This document shows positions 33,632 through 42,559 of a stretch of 64,000 nt of DNA, in pieces (positions within the stretch are counted from its first letter, which is position 1; every line of letters starts with the position of its first letter). A program made the position numbers and the translations under genes. A model generated the notes under the pieces. That model saw nothing but the letters and a program-made list of their open reading frames with translations. It did not search any database and was not told the origin of the DNA. The stretch is taken from positions 610,941 through 674,940 of the forward strand of contig CAVSKZ010000001.1 of the NCBI GenBank assembly GCA_963728835.1, given 5' to 3'. Origin of the DNA: VRUE01 sp963728835. GTDB lineage: Bacteria; Actinomycetota; Thermoleophilia; Solirubrobacterales; 70-9.

Positions 33632-35367
33632 GCGATCGCCTCGGCGACGGTCGCGCTAAGGCGGCGGTGGAGCTCGACATTTGCCTGGCGGTCGACCTGG
33701 ATCTCGATCAGGCCTGTTCCTGCGCTCAGGGCCTCGGGCAGCTGCTCCAGTGAGTTGAGCCGGCGGTGCGGCAGGCCGAACAGATCCGCGACCTTGACCG
33801 TGTCGACTCCCCGAGGGGTGCCGAGGATGGCCTCGAACTCCTCGCCTGGCAGCGCCTCCGCCTGGGGAAGGAAGCCGAAGATGCCGCCGCCGTCGTTGTC
33901 GATCACGACGATCCGTACGGGCGTGGAGACCTCTCGCAGGGCGGCGAGGCCGCCGACGTCGTGGAGGAGGGCGAGGTCGCCGGTGACGATCGTGGTGGAG
34001 CGCCCCGAGGCATGGGCGGCGCCGATCCCCGAGGAGAGGAGGCCGTCGATGCCGTTGGCGCCGCGGTTGGAGAGGAAGAGCGCGTCGGTCTCCGACGGCG
34101 CCAGGAACGCCTCCTGGTCGCGGATCGGCATGCTCGACGCCGTGTAGACGAGGTCGCCGTCGAGATGGGCGTTGCCCAGTGCGAGGTGGAGACCCGGCTC
34201 GGTCGGCTCGGCGATGCCCGCCAGCTCCGCCACCAGCGCCTCGCGCGCGACTTTCTCGGCCTCGAGCCAGCGGGCCGGAGCGGGCCGGTCCTCGCCGATG
34301 CGGGCCGCCCAGCCCGACGCCAGCTCGATCGGGTCGGCTCGCAGCAGTGCGGCGGCCCGGCGGCCCGGCTCGTTCCAGCCGCAGCTGGGGTCGGCGACGA
34401 TCTCCTCTGCACCCGATGCGGCCAGCCAGGTGCGCAATGGCTTGCTGGTCGGCATCTCGCCGAAGCGCAGGACGAGATCGGGTTCCATCGCCTCGCGAAA
34501 GCCCTCGTCGCGCAGCAGGTGGTCGTAGGCGCTGACGACGTATGAGCGGTCGTGGGGGCCGCAGCGCAGCTGCGAGGTCGGCTCGGCCAGGATCGGGAAG
34601 CCGGCGACGCGAGCGAGGTGGGCGAGCGGCTCGCGCAGCTCGGGGTCGAGCTGGCGGCCGGCGACGATCACGCCGAAGTCGGACTCGCGGATGTGAGCGG
34701 CGACCTCGTCGAGGAGGAACTGGGTGGGCTCCATGTCGATCGGGGTCACCGCGGTCAGCGGCCGCTCGTCGCGCCCTTCGAGCGCGAGCGGGTCGAGCGC
34801 CGTCACCGCCCCCTCGACCGGAATCGGCGCGAGCGGCTCGCGCCAGGGCAGGTTCAGGTGCACTGGTCCGGGACGGGGCTCGCCGCGTGCCGCCGCCAGC
34901 GCCCGGCAGGCGACCGAGCGATAGTGCAGGAGGCCGTCGTCGTCCGCGTCGTGGGTCCCGACTTCGCAGAACCAGCGCACCGCGGAGCCGAAGAGCTTCA
35001 CCTGGTCGATCGTCTGCCCGGCGCCGATACCGCGCAGCTCGGGTGGGCGGTCTGCGCTGAGCGCGATCAGGGGAAGCGCCGACTCGTCTGCCTCGCAAAT
35101 CGCCGGGTGGTAGTTGGCGGCCGCGGTGCCGGAGGTGCAGAGCATCGCCACCGGCGCCCGGGTGGCCTGCGCGGCGCCGAGGGCGAAGAAGGCCGCCGAG
35201 CGCTCGTCGACTATCACCGAGACCTCGATCTCGGGCTGTCGCCAGAGCGCCACCGCGAGCGGGGTCGAGCGCGATCCCGGTGAGATCACCGCCTGCCGCA
35301 GCCCGCCCCGTGCAAGCTCCTCGACGAAGGCGGAGGCGAGCGCGGTGTTGGCGTTGGTCCGGTCCAT
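33628..35367 (-). CDS. menD: 2-succinyl-5-enolpyruvyl-6-hydroxy-3-cyclohexene-1-carboxylate synthase
   Basis: 579-residue ThDP enzyme joining isochorismate and 2-oxoglutarate. GLRQAVISPGSRSTPLAVALWRQPEIEVSVIVDERSAAFFALGAAQATRAPVAMLCTSGTAAANYHPAICEAD is the MenD signature with the catalytic Glu in VDERSA. The C-terminal ThDP region is IVTGDLALLHDVGGL...IVVIDNDGGGIFGFLPQ. Opposite in strand to menF, and followed by menC after 57 bp on the strand opposite to its reading direction. Confidence 0.95.
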   Translation of the reverse strand: MDRTNANTALASAFVEELARGGLRQAVISPGSRSTPLAVALWRQPEIEVSVIVDERSAAFFALGAAQATRAPVAMLCTSGTAAANYHPAICEADESALPLIALSADRPPELRGIGAGQTIDQVKLFGSAVRWFCEVGTHDADDDGLLHYRSVACRALAAARGEPRPGPVHLNLPWREPLAPIPVEGAVTALDPLALEGRDERPLTAVTPIDMEPTQFLLDEVAAHIRESDFGVIVAGRQLDPELREPLAHLARVAGFPILAEPTSQLRCGPHDRSYVVSAYDHLLRDEGFREAMEPDLVLRFGEMPTSKPLRTWLAASGAEEIVADPSCGWNEPGRRAAALLRADPIELASGWAARIGEDRPAPARWLEAEKVAREALVAELAGIAEPTEPGLHLALGNAHLDGDLVYTASSMPIRDQEAFLAPSETDALFLSNRGANGIDGLLSSGIGAAHASGRSTTIVTGDLALLHDVGGLAALREVSTPVRIVVIDNDGGGIFGFLPQAEALPGEEFEAILGTPRGVDTVKVADLFGLPHRRLNSLEQLPEALSAGTGLIEIQVDRQANVELHRRLSATVAEAIA

Positions 35368-35423
35368 CCGCGAAGCCTATTGGCGAGTTATGCGTCCATA
35401 TGACCGAAAAGTCGCCAATGGAC

Positions 35424-36479
35424 TTAGAGACGGTGCGCCTGCAACGCGGCCTCGTCGATCTCGACGCCGAGGCCGGGACCGGCAGGCGAGTGCAACATGC
35501 CGTCGCGCAGCTCGCACTCGACCGACGCGATCGTCGAGGAGAAGAGCCTCTGGGTTGCGAGGCCATGGGCGAGGGCACCCGCGCCGAGCGCCCCGGCCTC
35601 CAGCGTCTGGGCGACCTGGGCGCCGGCGGCGATCCCCACCGGTCCGTCGAGCGCGCTGGAGACATAGGACGGCAGCACCTCGGCGATCTCTATCGCCGCC
35701 TCCGGCCCGCCCACCTTGGAGAGCTTGACCCCGGCGAGCGCGCAGGCGTTCAGGTCTCTGGCCCGTTCGGCATCCGCCTGCGTCTCGACGCTCTCGTCTC
35801 CGGCGATCGGAATCGAGGTGGCGGGAGCCACCTGTGCAGCCTCCTCGAGGCTGGCGACGGGCTGCTCGGCGAGCTCGACGCCGAACGGCTCCATCTCGAC
35901 GAGTCTGCGAACGGCTGCGTCGACGCTCCAGGCCGCGTTGGCGTCCACCCGTATCCGCGCCTCCGGCCCCACCGCCTCGCGCACGGCCCGCACCTGACCG
36001 ACGTCGTCGCCGGCCCCGAGCTTCAGCTTGAAGCTGGAGAAACCGTCCTCTGCCCAGGACAGCGCGTCCTCGGCGACGGCGGCGGGCTCGCCGGCGACCA
36101 GCGTGGCGTTGCACTCGACCGGTTGCGCCGGCCCGGGCCCGGGCGCGATCTCGCTTGCCGTCCGCCGGCCGCGAAGGTCGAGAAGAGCCGTCAGCGCCGC
36201 GCAGCGCGCGGGAGGGGAGAGAGCTATGGCGTCGCTGCGCAGCGACGCCTCGTCCAAGGCATCGCGCTCGCCGAGCGCCTCGAGCTCCGACACCACCTGG
36301 GCCAGCGCCGTCCCACCTCGCAGCGACAGCGGCACCGCTTCGCCCAGCCCAAGCAGGCCGTCGTCGGAGCGAAACCGCAGCAGCACCATCTCGCGCCGGT
36401 CGAGCTCCCCGCGCGCGGTCACGTAGGGCCGGCGGAACGGCAGCGCGTAGGGAATCACCTCAACCGAAGCGATCTTCAC
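35424..36479 (-). CDS. menC: o-Succinylbenzoate synthase
   Basis: 351 residues of the enolase superfamily, dehydrating SHCHC to o-succinylbenzoate. GTG 36479 (VKIASVEVIPYALPFRRPYVTARGELDRREM) is the start typical of the family; the frame remains open upstream through a family D palindrome. Catalytic Lys pair in SSFKLKLGAG, metal ligands in IRVDANAAWS, IAGDESVE, and second Lys in GVKLSKVGG. Position between menD and menA supports the MenC assignment over other muconate-lactonizing-like enzymes. Confidence 0.9.
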   Translation of the reverse strand: MKIASVEVIPYALPFRRPYVTARGELDRREMVLLRFRSDDGLLGLGEAVPLSLRGGTALAQVVSELEALGERDALDEASLRSDAIALSPPARCAALTALLDLRGRRTASEIAPGPGPAQPVECNATLVAGEPAAVAEDALSWAEDGFSSFKLKLGAGDDVGQVRAVREAVGPEARIRVDANAAWSVDAAVRRLVEMEPFGVELAEQPVASLEEAAQVAPATSIPIAGDESVETQADAERARDLNACALAGVKLSKVGGPEAAIEIAEVLPSYVSSALDGPVGIAAGAQVAQTLEAGALGAGALAHGLATQRLFSSTIASVECELRDGMLHSPAGPGLGVEIDEAALQAHRL

Positions 36480-36503
36480 CCCAAAAGCATCCCACCCCGA
36501 GCC

Positions 36504-36546
36504 GAGTCTGCATTTACCCCCGTCATAGGTGGGTGAATGCAGATTC
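36504..36546. repeat. Repeat family D between menC and menA
   Basis: GAGTCTGCATT/AATGCAGATTC stem (one G.U) around TTACCCCCGTCATAGGTGGGTG. Confidence 0.75.
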
Positions 36547-36561
36547 ACCTGTTGGTGCGGC

Positions 36562-37443
36562 TCAGGCGGCGAGCAGGAGGCCGGCGGAGACGAGCAGGCT
36601 GAAGGCTGCGAGGACGGCGCCGGTTGCGGCGAGGGCGCCGTTCAGGGCCGGGCCGTCGGTGCGGTTGGTCATCGTCCGCATCGGGCCGATCGCCATCGGC
36701 AGGGCGAGAAGGCCGATCAGCGGCAGCAGGCTGCTCCCGGCGCCGACCAGGGTGATCGGCAGGACGACGAAGGCGCCCAGGACGAGCATCCGGTAGAGGA
36801 CGACGGCGTTGTGGCGGCCGGTGCGCACCGCCAGGGTCATCTTTCCCGCCCTCCGGTCGGTCTCCAGGTCGCGCACGTTGTTGACGACGAGGATCGCCGT
36901 CGAGAGGAAGCCGATCGCGATCGAGAGCCCGAGCGGCAGCGCCGCCAGTTCCTCCACCTGGACGTAGAAGGAGCCGTTGACGGCGACCAGGCCGAAGAAG
37001 AGGAAGACGAAGACCTCGCCCAGCCCGGCGTACCCGTAGGGCCGTGGCCCGCCGGTGTACAGCACCCCGGCCGCGATCGAGACCGCCCCGATCAGCAGGA
37101 TCACGATCCCCGCTACGGCCGCGAGGTAGATACCGCAGGCGACCGCGATGGCGAAGGCGATCCAGGTCGCGTTGAGCACGCGCCGCGGCGTGACCAGGCC
37201 CGCCGAGGTGACCCGCACGGGCCCCAGCCGGTCGGCCGTGTCTGCTCCTCGCCGCGCGTCCGAATAGTCGTTCGCCAGGTTCGTCCCGACCTGGATGAAG
37301 ACCGAGCCGATCAGGGCGGCGATGAACGCCCCGACCCTCGGAAGCTCCCCAACCCATTCGACCGCCGCCGCCGTCCCGACGAGCACAGGAGCTATCGCCG
37401 CCGGCAGGGTCCGGGGCCTTGCGGCCATAACCCAGATCCTCAC
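36562..37443 (-). CDS. menA: 1,4-Dihydroxy-2-naphthoate polyprenyltransferase
   Basis: 293-residue membrane UbiA-family enzyme attaching the polyprenyl chain to DHNA. The first Asp motif is NLANDYSDARRGADTADR and the second NNVRDLETDRRAGKMT; about nine membrane segments. The first residues MAARPRTLPAAIAPVLVG are typical. GTG start overlaps the menB stop (GTGA), indicating coupling. Confidence 0.94.
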   Translation of the reverse strand: MRIWVMAARPRTLPAAIAPVLVGTAAAVEWVGELPRVGAFIAALIGSVFIQVGTNLANDYSDARRGADTADRLGPVRVTSAGLVTPRRVLNATWIAFAIAVACGIYLAAVAGIVILLIGAVSIAAGVLYTGGPRPYGYAGLGEVFVFLFFGLVAVNGSFYVQVEELAALPLGLSIAIGFLSTAILVVNNVRDLETDRRAGKMTLAVRTGRHNAVVLYRMLVLGAFVVLPITLVGAGSSLLPLIGLLALPMAIGPMRTMTNRTDGPALNGALAATGAVLAAFSLLVSAGLLLAA

Positions 37444-38306
37444 GGCCGCCTCGGGAATTTGGAGAAGTCAGGTTGACGTTTGGCCTTGAACGCCTCGCGC
37501 CCCTCGCGAGCCTCCTCGCTGCCGTAGAAGAGCAGGTTGGTGTCGTGGGCCAGCTGCTGGATTCCGGTGTAGCCGTCCTCGTGGGCGTTGAAGCTGGCCT
37601 TGACCAGGCGCAGGGCGAAGGGAGAGAGGGCGAGCATCTCCCGGCACCAGGCAACGGTCTCTTCCTCTAGGCGGTCGAGCGGGACCACCGCGTTGACCAG
37701 GCCCATGCGCTCGGCCTCCTCGGCGTCGTACTGGCGGCACAGCAGCCAGAGCTCCTTCGCCCTCTTGGTGCCGATCAGGTCGCGCAGCAGCGAGGCGCCG
37801 AAGCCCCCGTCCCAGGACCCGACTCGCGGGCCCGTCTGCCCGAACCAGGCGTTGTCGGCGGCGATCGTCAGGTCGCAGCAGAGGTGGAGGACGTGGCCGC
37901 CGCCGATCGCGTATCCGGCCACCATCGCGACCACGGGCTTCGGCAGGCGCCGCATCTGCACCTGGAGGTCGGTGACGTGGAAGCGGCCGAGCGAGGCGCC
38001 CTCGGCGACGTAGCCGGTGTCGCCGCGGACCTGCTGGTCGCCGCCCGAGCAGAACGCCCGCGTCCCCTCGCCGGTGAGGATCACCGCTCCGACCTCGGTG
38101 TCCTCGCGGGCCAGCTCGAACGCGGCCGCGACCTCGACCAGCGTCTGCGGCCGGAAGGCGTTGAGCACGTCCGGCCGGTCGATCGTGATCTTGGCGATCC
38201 CGTCGGCCTTCTCGTAGCGGATGTCGCCGTACTCGGCGGCACTCCGCCACTCGATCGGCGCGTAGAGGTCATCTTGGGGCGGGGCTTCCTTGTGGCGTTT
38301 GGGCAT
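37440..38306 (-). CDS. menB: 1,4-Dihydroxy-2-naphthoyl-CoA synthase
   Basis: 288-residue crotonase-fold enzyme closing the second ring. RAFCSGGDQQVRGDTGY and AGYAIGGGHVLHLCCDLTIAADNAWFGQTGPRVGSWDGGFGASLL are MenB hallmarks. The SWDGG Asp and nearby Gly occupy the catalytic site in the bicarbonate-dependent type. ATG 38306 is preferred over GTG 38315. Divergent from menE across a long palindromic region. Confidence 0.95.
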   Translation of the reverse strand: MPKRHKEAPPQDDLYAPIEWRSAAEYGDIRYEKADGIAKITIDRPDVLNAFRPQTLVEVAAAFELAREDTEVGAVILTGEGTRAFCSGGDQQVRGDTGYVAEGASLGRFHVTDLQVQMRRLPKPVVAMVAGYAIGGGHVLHLCCDLTIAADNAWFGQTGPRVGSWDGGFGASLLRDLIGTKRAKELWLLCRQYDAEEAERMGLVNAVVPLDRLEEETVAWCREMLALSPFALRLVKASFNAHEDGYTGIQQLAHDTNLLFYGSEEAREGREAFKAKRQPDFSKFPRRP

Positions 38307-38320
38307 GATGGGCACGATAT

Positions 38321-38485
38321 CCGGTGCCCTGTCTCATAACGTTGACTAGGAAATGACGAGGTCCAGGCGCCGCCAGGCAAGGACGCAGGGAGCCCGAATA
38401 GTTCATCTATTCGGGCGACTGAGGACGCAGCATGGCGGTGATCTGGGGCCGTCATCTCCGGTCAGACGTTGGGAGACAGGGCACG
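38321..38485. repeat. Long imperfect palindrome with repeat family B core (menB-menE gap)
   Basis: Outer stem GTGCCCTGTCTC (38321-38332) pairs with GAGACAGGGCAC (about 38473-38485), and inner segments (TGACTAGGAAATGACG, CCGTCATCTCCGGTCA) also pair. At the centre is CAAGGACGCAGGGAGC (38378-38393), a CCCGAATAG/CTATTCGGG hairpin, and CGACTGAGGACGCAG (to 38430). The same core lies, inverted, at 40.9 kb. Confidence 0.78.
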
Positions 38486-38486
38486 G

Positions 38487-39812
38487 ATGAAGCTCGACAA
38501 CTGGCTCGCCCAGAGATCGCAGAGCTGTCCCGACCGAACCGCCCTGGTTGCGGACGGGTCGGAGGTCACCTACGCCGAGATGGAGGCCGAGGCGACCTGG
38601 GTGGCCCGGCGACTCGCGGCCCAGGGCGTCCGGCGCGGATCGGTTGCCGCCTTGACGATGCACCCACGCCGCGAGCAGGTCGTCCTCGTCCACGCGCTGA
38701 TGAAGCTCGGGGCGGTGCTGCTGCCGCTCAGCCCCCGGCTTTCCGCCGAGGAGCACGCGGCCGTGATCGCGGAGGAGGAACCGGCCGTCGACCTCGACGA
38801 CGCCGGCGAGCTGACCCAGAGCGAGGCCGACATGCCGCTGCTCGGCGAGCACGACATGGACGAGCTCGCCTGCAAGGTGATGACGAGCGGCAGCACCGGT
38901 GCCCCCGTTCCGGTCGGGCTCACCTACGGCAACTTCCTCTGGAGCGGCGTGGCCTCGGCCTTCAACATCGGGGTCGAGCCCGAGGACCGCTGGCTCTGTT
39001 GCCTGCCGCTCAGTCACATCTCGGGACTGGGGATCGTGATGCGCTCGGTCATCTACGGCACGACGGCCGTCGTGCACGACGGTTTCGAGGTCGACCGGGT
39101 GGCCGAGGCGCTGGCGCGCGAGCGGATCTCCGTCGTCTCCCTGGTGACGACGATGCTGACGCGGCTGCTCGATGCCGGCGCCGACCTCTCCGGGCCGCGC
39201 GCGATCCTGGTCGGCGGCGGGCCGGTGCCCGAGGACGCGCTCGAGGAGGCGACCGGCCGCGGGGCCACCGTCGTGCAGACCTACGGCCTCACCGAGGCCT
39301 GCTCGCAGGTGACCACTCTCGCCCCGGCCGACGCGAAGCGCAAGCTCGGCTCCGCCGGGCGACCCCTGCTGACCACCCACCTGCGCATCCAGGAGGGCGA
39401 GATCCTGGTCCAGGGGCCCACGGTGGCGCCGGGGCGCGCCGATGCCGACGGCTGGCTTCACACCGGCGACCTCGGCCGCATCGACTCCGAAGGCTTCCTC
39501 TACGTCGAAGACAGGCTGGACGACCTGATCGTCAGCGGCGGCGAGAACGTGATGCCGGTCGAGGTCGAGAAGGTGCTGCTGCGGCACCCCGAGGTCCTCG
39601 ACGCCGCGGTGGTCGGGCGCGAGGACCCGGAGTGGCAGCAGGCGGTGACGGCGATCGTCGTGCTCGAAGACGGCTCCGAGGTGACGCCGGACGATCTGCG
39701 CCGCCACTGCGCCGAATCGCTGGCCGGCTTCAAGGTGCCCAAGCGCGTGGAGCTTGCCGCGGCCTTGCCGCGGACCCCCTCGGGCAAGCTGATGAGGCGC
39801 GCCCTCCGTTGA
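38487..39812 (+). CDS. menE: o-Succinylbenzoate-CoA ligase
   Basis: 441-residue adenylate-forming (ANL) ligase. The P-loop is TSGSTG at 133-138, followed by QTYGLTEACSQVTTL, DGWLHTGDLGRIDSEGFLYVEDR and the C-terminal Lys in PRTPSGKLMRRAL. Shorter than typical long-chain acyl-CoA ligases, as expected for MenE, and next to menB. ATG 38487 gives the family start MKLDNWLAQR; the outer stem of the palindrome overlaps the upstream end. Confidence 0.92.
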   Translation: MKLDNWLAQRSQSCPDRTALVADGSEVTYAEMEAEATWVARRLAAQGVRRGSVAALTMHPRREQVVLVHALMKLGAVLLPLSPRLSAEEHAAVIAEEEPAVDLDDAGELTQSEADMPLLGEHDMDELACKVMTSGSTGAPVPVGLTYGNFLWSGVASAFNIGVEPEDRWLCCLPLSHISGLGIVMRSVIYGTTAVVHDGFEVDRVAEALARERISVVSLVTTMLTRLLDAGADLSGPRAILVGGGPVPEDALEEATGRGATVVQTYGLTEACSQVTTLAPADAKRKLGSAGRPLLTTHLRIQEGEILVQGPTVAPGRADADGWLHTGDLGRIDSEGFLYVEDRLDDLIVSGGENVMPVEVEKVLLRHPEVLDAAVVGREDPEWQQAVTAIVVLEDGSEVTPDDLRRHCAESLAGFKVPKRVELAAALPRTPSGKLMRRALR

Positions 39813-39819
39813 AGTCGGT

Positions 39820-39825
39820 TAGCCT
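39820..39825 (+). promoter_or_regulatory. -10-like TAGCCT, 7 nt before ilvC
   Basis: TAGCCT 7 nt before the ilvC ATG, again with leaderless spacing. Confidence 0.3.
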
Positions 39826-39832
39826 GCCGCCC

Positions 39833-40846
39833 ATGCCCAAGGACATCCATCAAGACATTTTCTACGACTCAGACGCCGACCTCTCGCTGCTCGACGGGAA
39901 GACCGTGGCCATCCTCGGCTACGGCTCCCAGGGGCACGCCCACGCCCTCAACCTGAAGGACTCCGGCGTCGACGTCCTCGTCGGCCTGCGCCCCGACTCC
40001 TCCAGCCGCGCCAAGGCCGAAGAGGCCGGCCTCGAGGTGCTCGACATCGCCGACGCCGCCAGCCGCGGCGACGCGGTGATGATCCTGCTGCCCGACGAGA
40101 AGCAGGCGGAGGTCTGGGAGAGCGACATCGCCGACGGCATCGCCCCCGGCAACCTGCTCCTCTTCGCCCACGGCTTCGCGATCCACTTCGAGCAGATCGT
40201 CCCGCCGCCCGGAGTCGACGTCGGCATGGTCGCGCCGAAGGGGCCCGGCCACCTGGTCCGCCGCCAGTACGAGGAAGGCAACGGCGTCCCCTGCCTGATG
40301 GCCGTGCACCAGGACGCCACCGGCGACGCCCACGGCCTCGTCCTCGCCTACGCCTCCGGCATCGGCGGCGGCCGCGCCGCGGTGATCGAGACGTCCTTCA
40401 AGGACGAGTGCGAGACCGACCTCTTCGGCGAGCAGGCCGTCCTCTGCGGCGGCGCCTCGGAGCTGGTCCGGGCCGGCTTCGAGACCCTGGTCGAGGCCGG
40501 CTACGACCCGCGCCTCGCCTACTTCGAGTGCCTGCACGAGCTGAAGCTGATCGCCGACCTGATGTACGAGAAGGGCATCCAGGGGATGCGCTACTCGATC
40601 TCCAACACGGCCGAGTACGGCGACATGACCCGCGGCAAGCGGGTCATCGGCGAGGAGTCCCGCGCCGCGATGAAGGAGATCCTCGGCGAGATCCAGTCAG
40701 GCGAGTTCGCCCGCGAGTGGATCGCCGAGAACCGCGCCGGCGGCGAGAACCTCTCGCGCATGCGCGAAGAGGGCAAGGGCCACCAGGTCGAGAAGGTCGG
40801 CGGCGACCTCCGCGACATGATGCCCTGGATAAACCAGGAGTTCTGA
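39833..40846 (+). CDS. ilvC: Ketol-acid reductoisomerase (class I)
   Basis: 337 residues. Isomerises and reduces acetolactate for Val/Leu/Ile. N-terminal Rossmann site AILGYGSQGHAHALNLKDSGVDVLVGLRPDSSS, whose Arg/Ser loop favours NADPH; VAPKGPGHLVRRQY. C-terminal knotted helical domain with metal ligands (ETDLFGEQAVLCGG, LAYFECLHELKLIADLMYEKG, SISNTAEYGD). The last codons and stop form one arm of a family B palindrome. Confidence 0.96.
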   Translation: MPKDIHQDIFYDSDADLSLLDGKTVAILGYGSQGHAHALNLKDSGVDVLVGLRPDSSSRAKAEEAGLEVLDIADAASRGDAVMILLPDEKQAEVWESDIADGIAPGNLLLFAHGFAIHFEQIVPPPGVDVGMVAPKGPGHLVRRQYEEGNGVPCLMAVHQDATGDAHGLVLAYASGIGGGRAAVIETSFKDECETDLFGEQAVLCGGASELVRAGFETLVEAGYDPRLAYFECLHELKLIADLMYEKGIQGMRYSISNTAEYGDMTRGKRVIGEESRAAMKEILGEIQSGEFAREWIAENRAGGENLSRMREEGKGHQVEKVGGDLRDMMPWINQEF

Positions 40847-40937
40847 TGGGCGGCGCATTCCTGCGTCCTCAGTCGCTCGCGTGCAGAGCACGCCACGCTC
40901 CCTGCGTCCTTGAACTGCTTGCCCCTCAGAACTCCTA
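40836..40937. repeat. Repeat family B, copy 2
   Basis: On the minus strand CAAGGACGCAGGGAGC ... GCGACTGAGGACGCAG, the same core as at 38.4 kb, around a different hairpin (GTGGCGTGCT...ACGCGA). The outer arms AGGAGTTCTGA and TCAGAACTCCT overlap the ilvC 3' end. May act as the ilvC terminator. Confidence 0.75.
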
Positions 40938-40944
40938 GCGTCTT

Positions 40945-41352
40945 CTAACGCCGCGTCTCGCCCTCGGGCTGGCGGCCGTCGCGGCCGACGTAGCCGTCCT
41001 TGCCGCCGACGACGAGGTAGACGGCGTCCTCCGAGTCGCTCAGGTTCTTGAGCTTGCGGACCGTGGAGGCGTCGACCCAGGCGAGGCCGCCAGGCTTGAG
41101 CTCATGGCTGGTGCCGTCGCCGAACTCGATCGCCACGCGGCCGCTGTGCAGGAAGTACAGCTCCTCCTGCTCGTCGTGGTAGTGGCTCCCGGTGGTGTAG
41201 GAAGGCGGCAGCACGATCGCGTTGACGCCGAAGGCCGTGACCCCCAGCTCCTTGCGGATCTTGCGAAATCCGGGGCCCTCGCCGAGGCCGTCGAGGTTCG
41301 CGACGGCGTAGCCGTCGCCTTTCGTGACTCCCTGCTCTGTGATCTCGCTCAT
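40945..41352 (-). CDS. Cupin-domain protein
   Basis: 135-residue cupin from ATG 41352; an upstream in-frame start exists but adds a non-conserved-looking head. The motif SHYHDEQEELYFLHSGRVAIEFGDG supplies His/His/Glu metal ligands and GGLAWVDASTVRKLKNLSD is the second motif, without the usual His. Substrate unknown. Confidence 0.8.
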   Translation of the reverse strand: MSEITEQGVTKGDGYAVANLDGLGEGPGFRKIRKELGVTAFGVNAIVLPPSYTTGSHYHDEQEELYFLHSGRVAIEFGDGTSHELKPGGLAWVDASTVRKLKNLSDSEDAVYLVVGGKDGYVGRDGRQPEGETRR

Positions 41353-41419
41353 GCTCGGCAGCTTACGCCGGGAGCCTGCGTGAGGTCCACCCGCGACGGT
41401 CAATAACCTGTCGCCTCCC

Positions 41420-42559
41420 GTGACGCCATCGACCGCCACCCAGATTCCCACCGAGCTCAAGCCCGCCGACGGCCGCTTCGGCTGCGGTCCGTCGAAGGTG
41501 CGGCCGGACGCTCTCGCGCGCTTGGCCCAGCAGTCGGGGTTGATGGGAACCTCGCACCGCCAGAAGCCCGTCCGTGACCTGGTCGGGCGTGTTCGAAGCG
41601 GCCTCGCCGACCTCTTCGGCCTGCCCGACGGCTACGAGGTCGCGCTCGGCAACGGCGGCACCACCGCCTTCTGGGACGCCGCTGCGGCCTGGCTCGTGCG
41701 CGAGCGCTCCCTGCACCTCGCCTACGGCGAGTTCTCGCAGAAGTTCGCCAAGGTGACGGCGGCGGCCCCCTTCCTCGCCGACCCGGTCGTGGTCGAGGCG
41801 GAGCCCGGCGACGCTCCGGCGCCGAGCGCCGACCCGGCGGCCGACGCGATCGCCTGGGCGCACAACGAGACCTCGACCGGCGTGATGGTCCCGGTCGAGC
41901 GGCCTCCCGGCACCGCCGACGCGCTGGTGCTCGTCGACGCCACCTCGGGGGCCGGCGGCCTGCCGGTCGACGTGAGCCAGGCCGACGCCTACTACTTCGC
42001 GCCGCAGAAGGCCTTCGGCGCCGACGGCGGCCTCTGGCTAGCCCTGCTCAGCCCGGCCGCCATCGAGCGGATCGGACATCTCGACGGTGCCGAGGGACGC
42101 TGGCAGCCCGCCTTCCTCTCGCTGCAGACGGCGCTGGAGAACTCGCGCAAGGAGCAGACCTACAACACGCCAGCCCTGGCCACGCTGCTGCTGCTCGCCG
42201 ACCAGGTCGAGTGGATGCTGGAGGGCGGCGGCCTGGATTGGTGCGTGCAGCGCACCTCGGCCTCCTCGGGGCACCTCTACGGATGGGCCGACCGGGTCGA
42301 TTTCGCCTCGCCCTTCGTCGCCGACCCGGCCAAGCGCTCGCTGGTTGTCGGCACGATCGACTTCGACGACTCGGTCGACGCCGCCGCGGTTGCGGCGACC
42401 CTGCGCGCCAACGGCATCGTCGACGTCGAGCCCTACCGCAAGCTCGGCCGCAACCAGCTGCGGATCGGCATGTTCCCCGCAGTCGAGCCGGCCGACGTCG
42501 AAGCGCTGACGGCTTGCATCGAGTGGATCGTCGAGAACGCCGAGGGAGTCCGCTCGTGA
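41420..42559 (+). CDS. serC: Phosphoserine aminotransferase (actinobacterial type)
   Basis: 379 residues, PLP-dependent, second step of serine synthesis. DGRFGCGPSKVRPDAL, LGTSHRQKPVRDLVG-like (GLMGTSHRQKPV), NETSTGVMVPVERP and the PLP-Lys segment YYFAPQKAFGADGGLWLA match the actinobacterial/mycobacterial SerC group rather than the E. coli type. Starts at GTG. Stop overlaps the serA start (GTGA), forming a serCA operon. Confidence 0.94.
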   Translation: MTPSTATQIPTELKPADGRFGCGPSKVRPDALARLAQQSGLMGTSHRQKPVRDLVGRVRSGLADLFGLPDGYEVALGNGGTTAFWDAAAAWLVRERSLHLAYGEFSQKFAKVTAAAPFLADPVVVEAEPGDAPAPSADPAADAIAWAHNETSTGVMVPVERPPGTADALVLVDATSGAGGLPVDVSQADAYYFAPQKAFGADGGLWLALLSPAAIERIGHLDGAEGRWQPAFLSLQTALENSRKEQTYNTPALATLLLLADQVEWMLEGGGLDWCVQRTSASSGHLYGWADRVDFASPFVADPAKRSLVVGTIDFDDSVDAAAVAATLRANGIVDVEPYRKLGRNQLRIGMFPAVEPADVEALTACIEWIVENAEGVRS

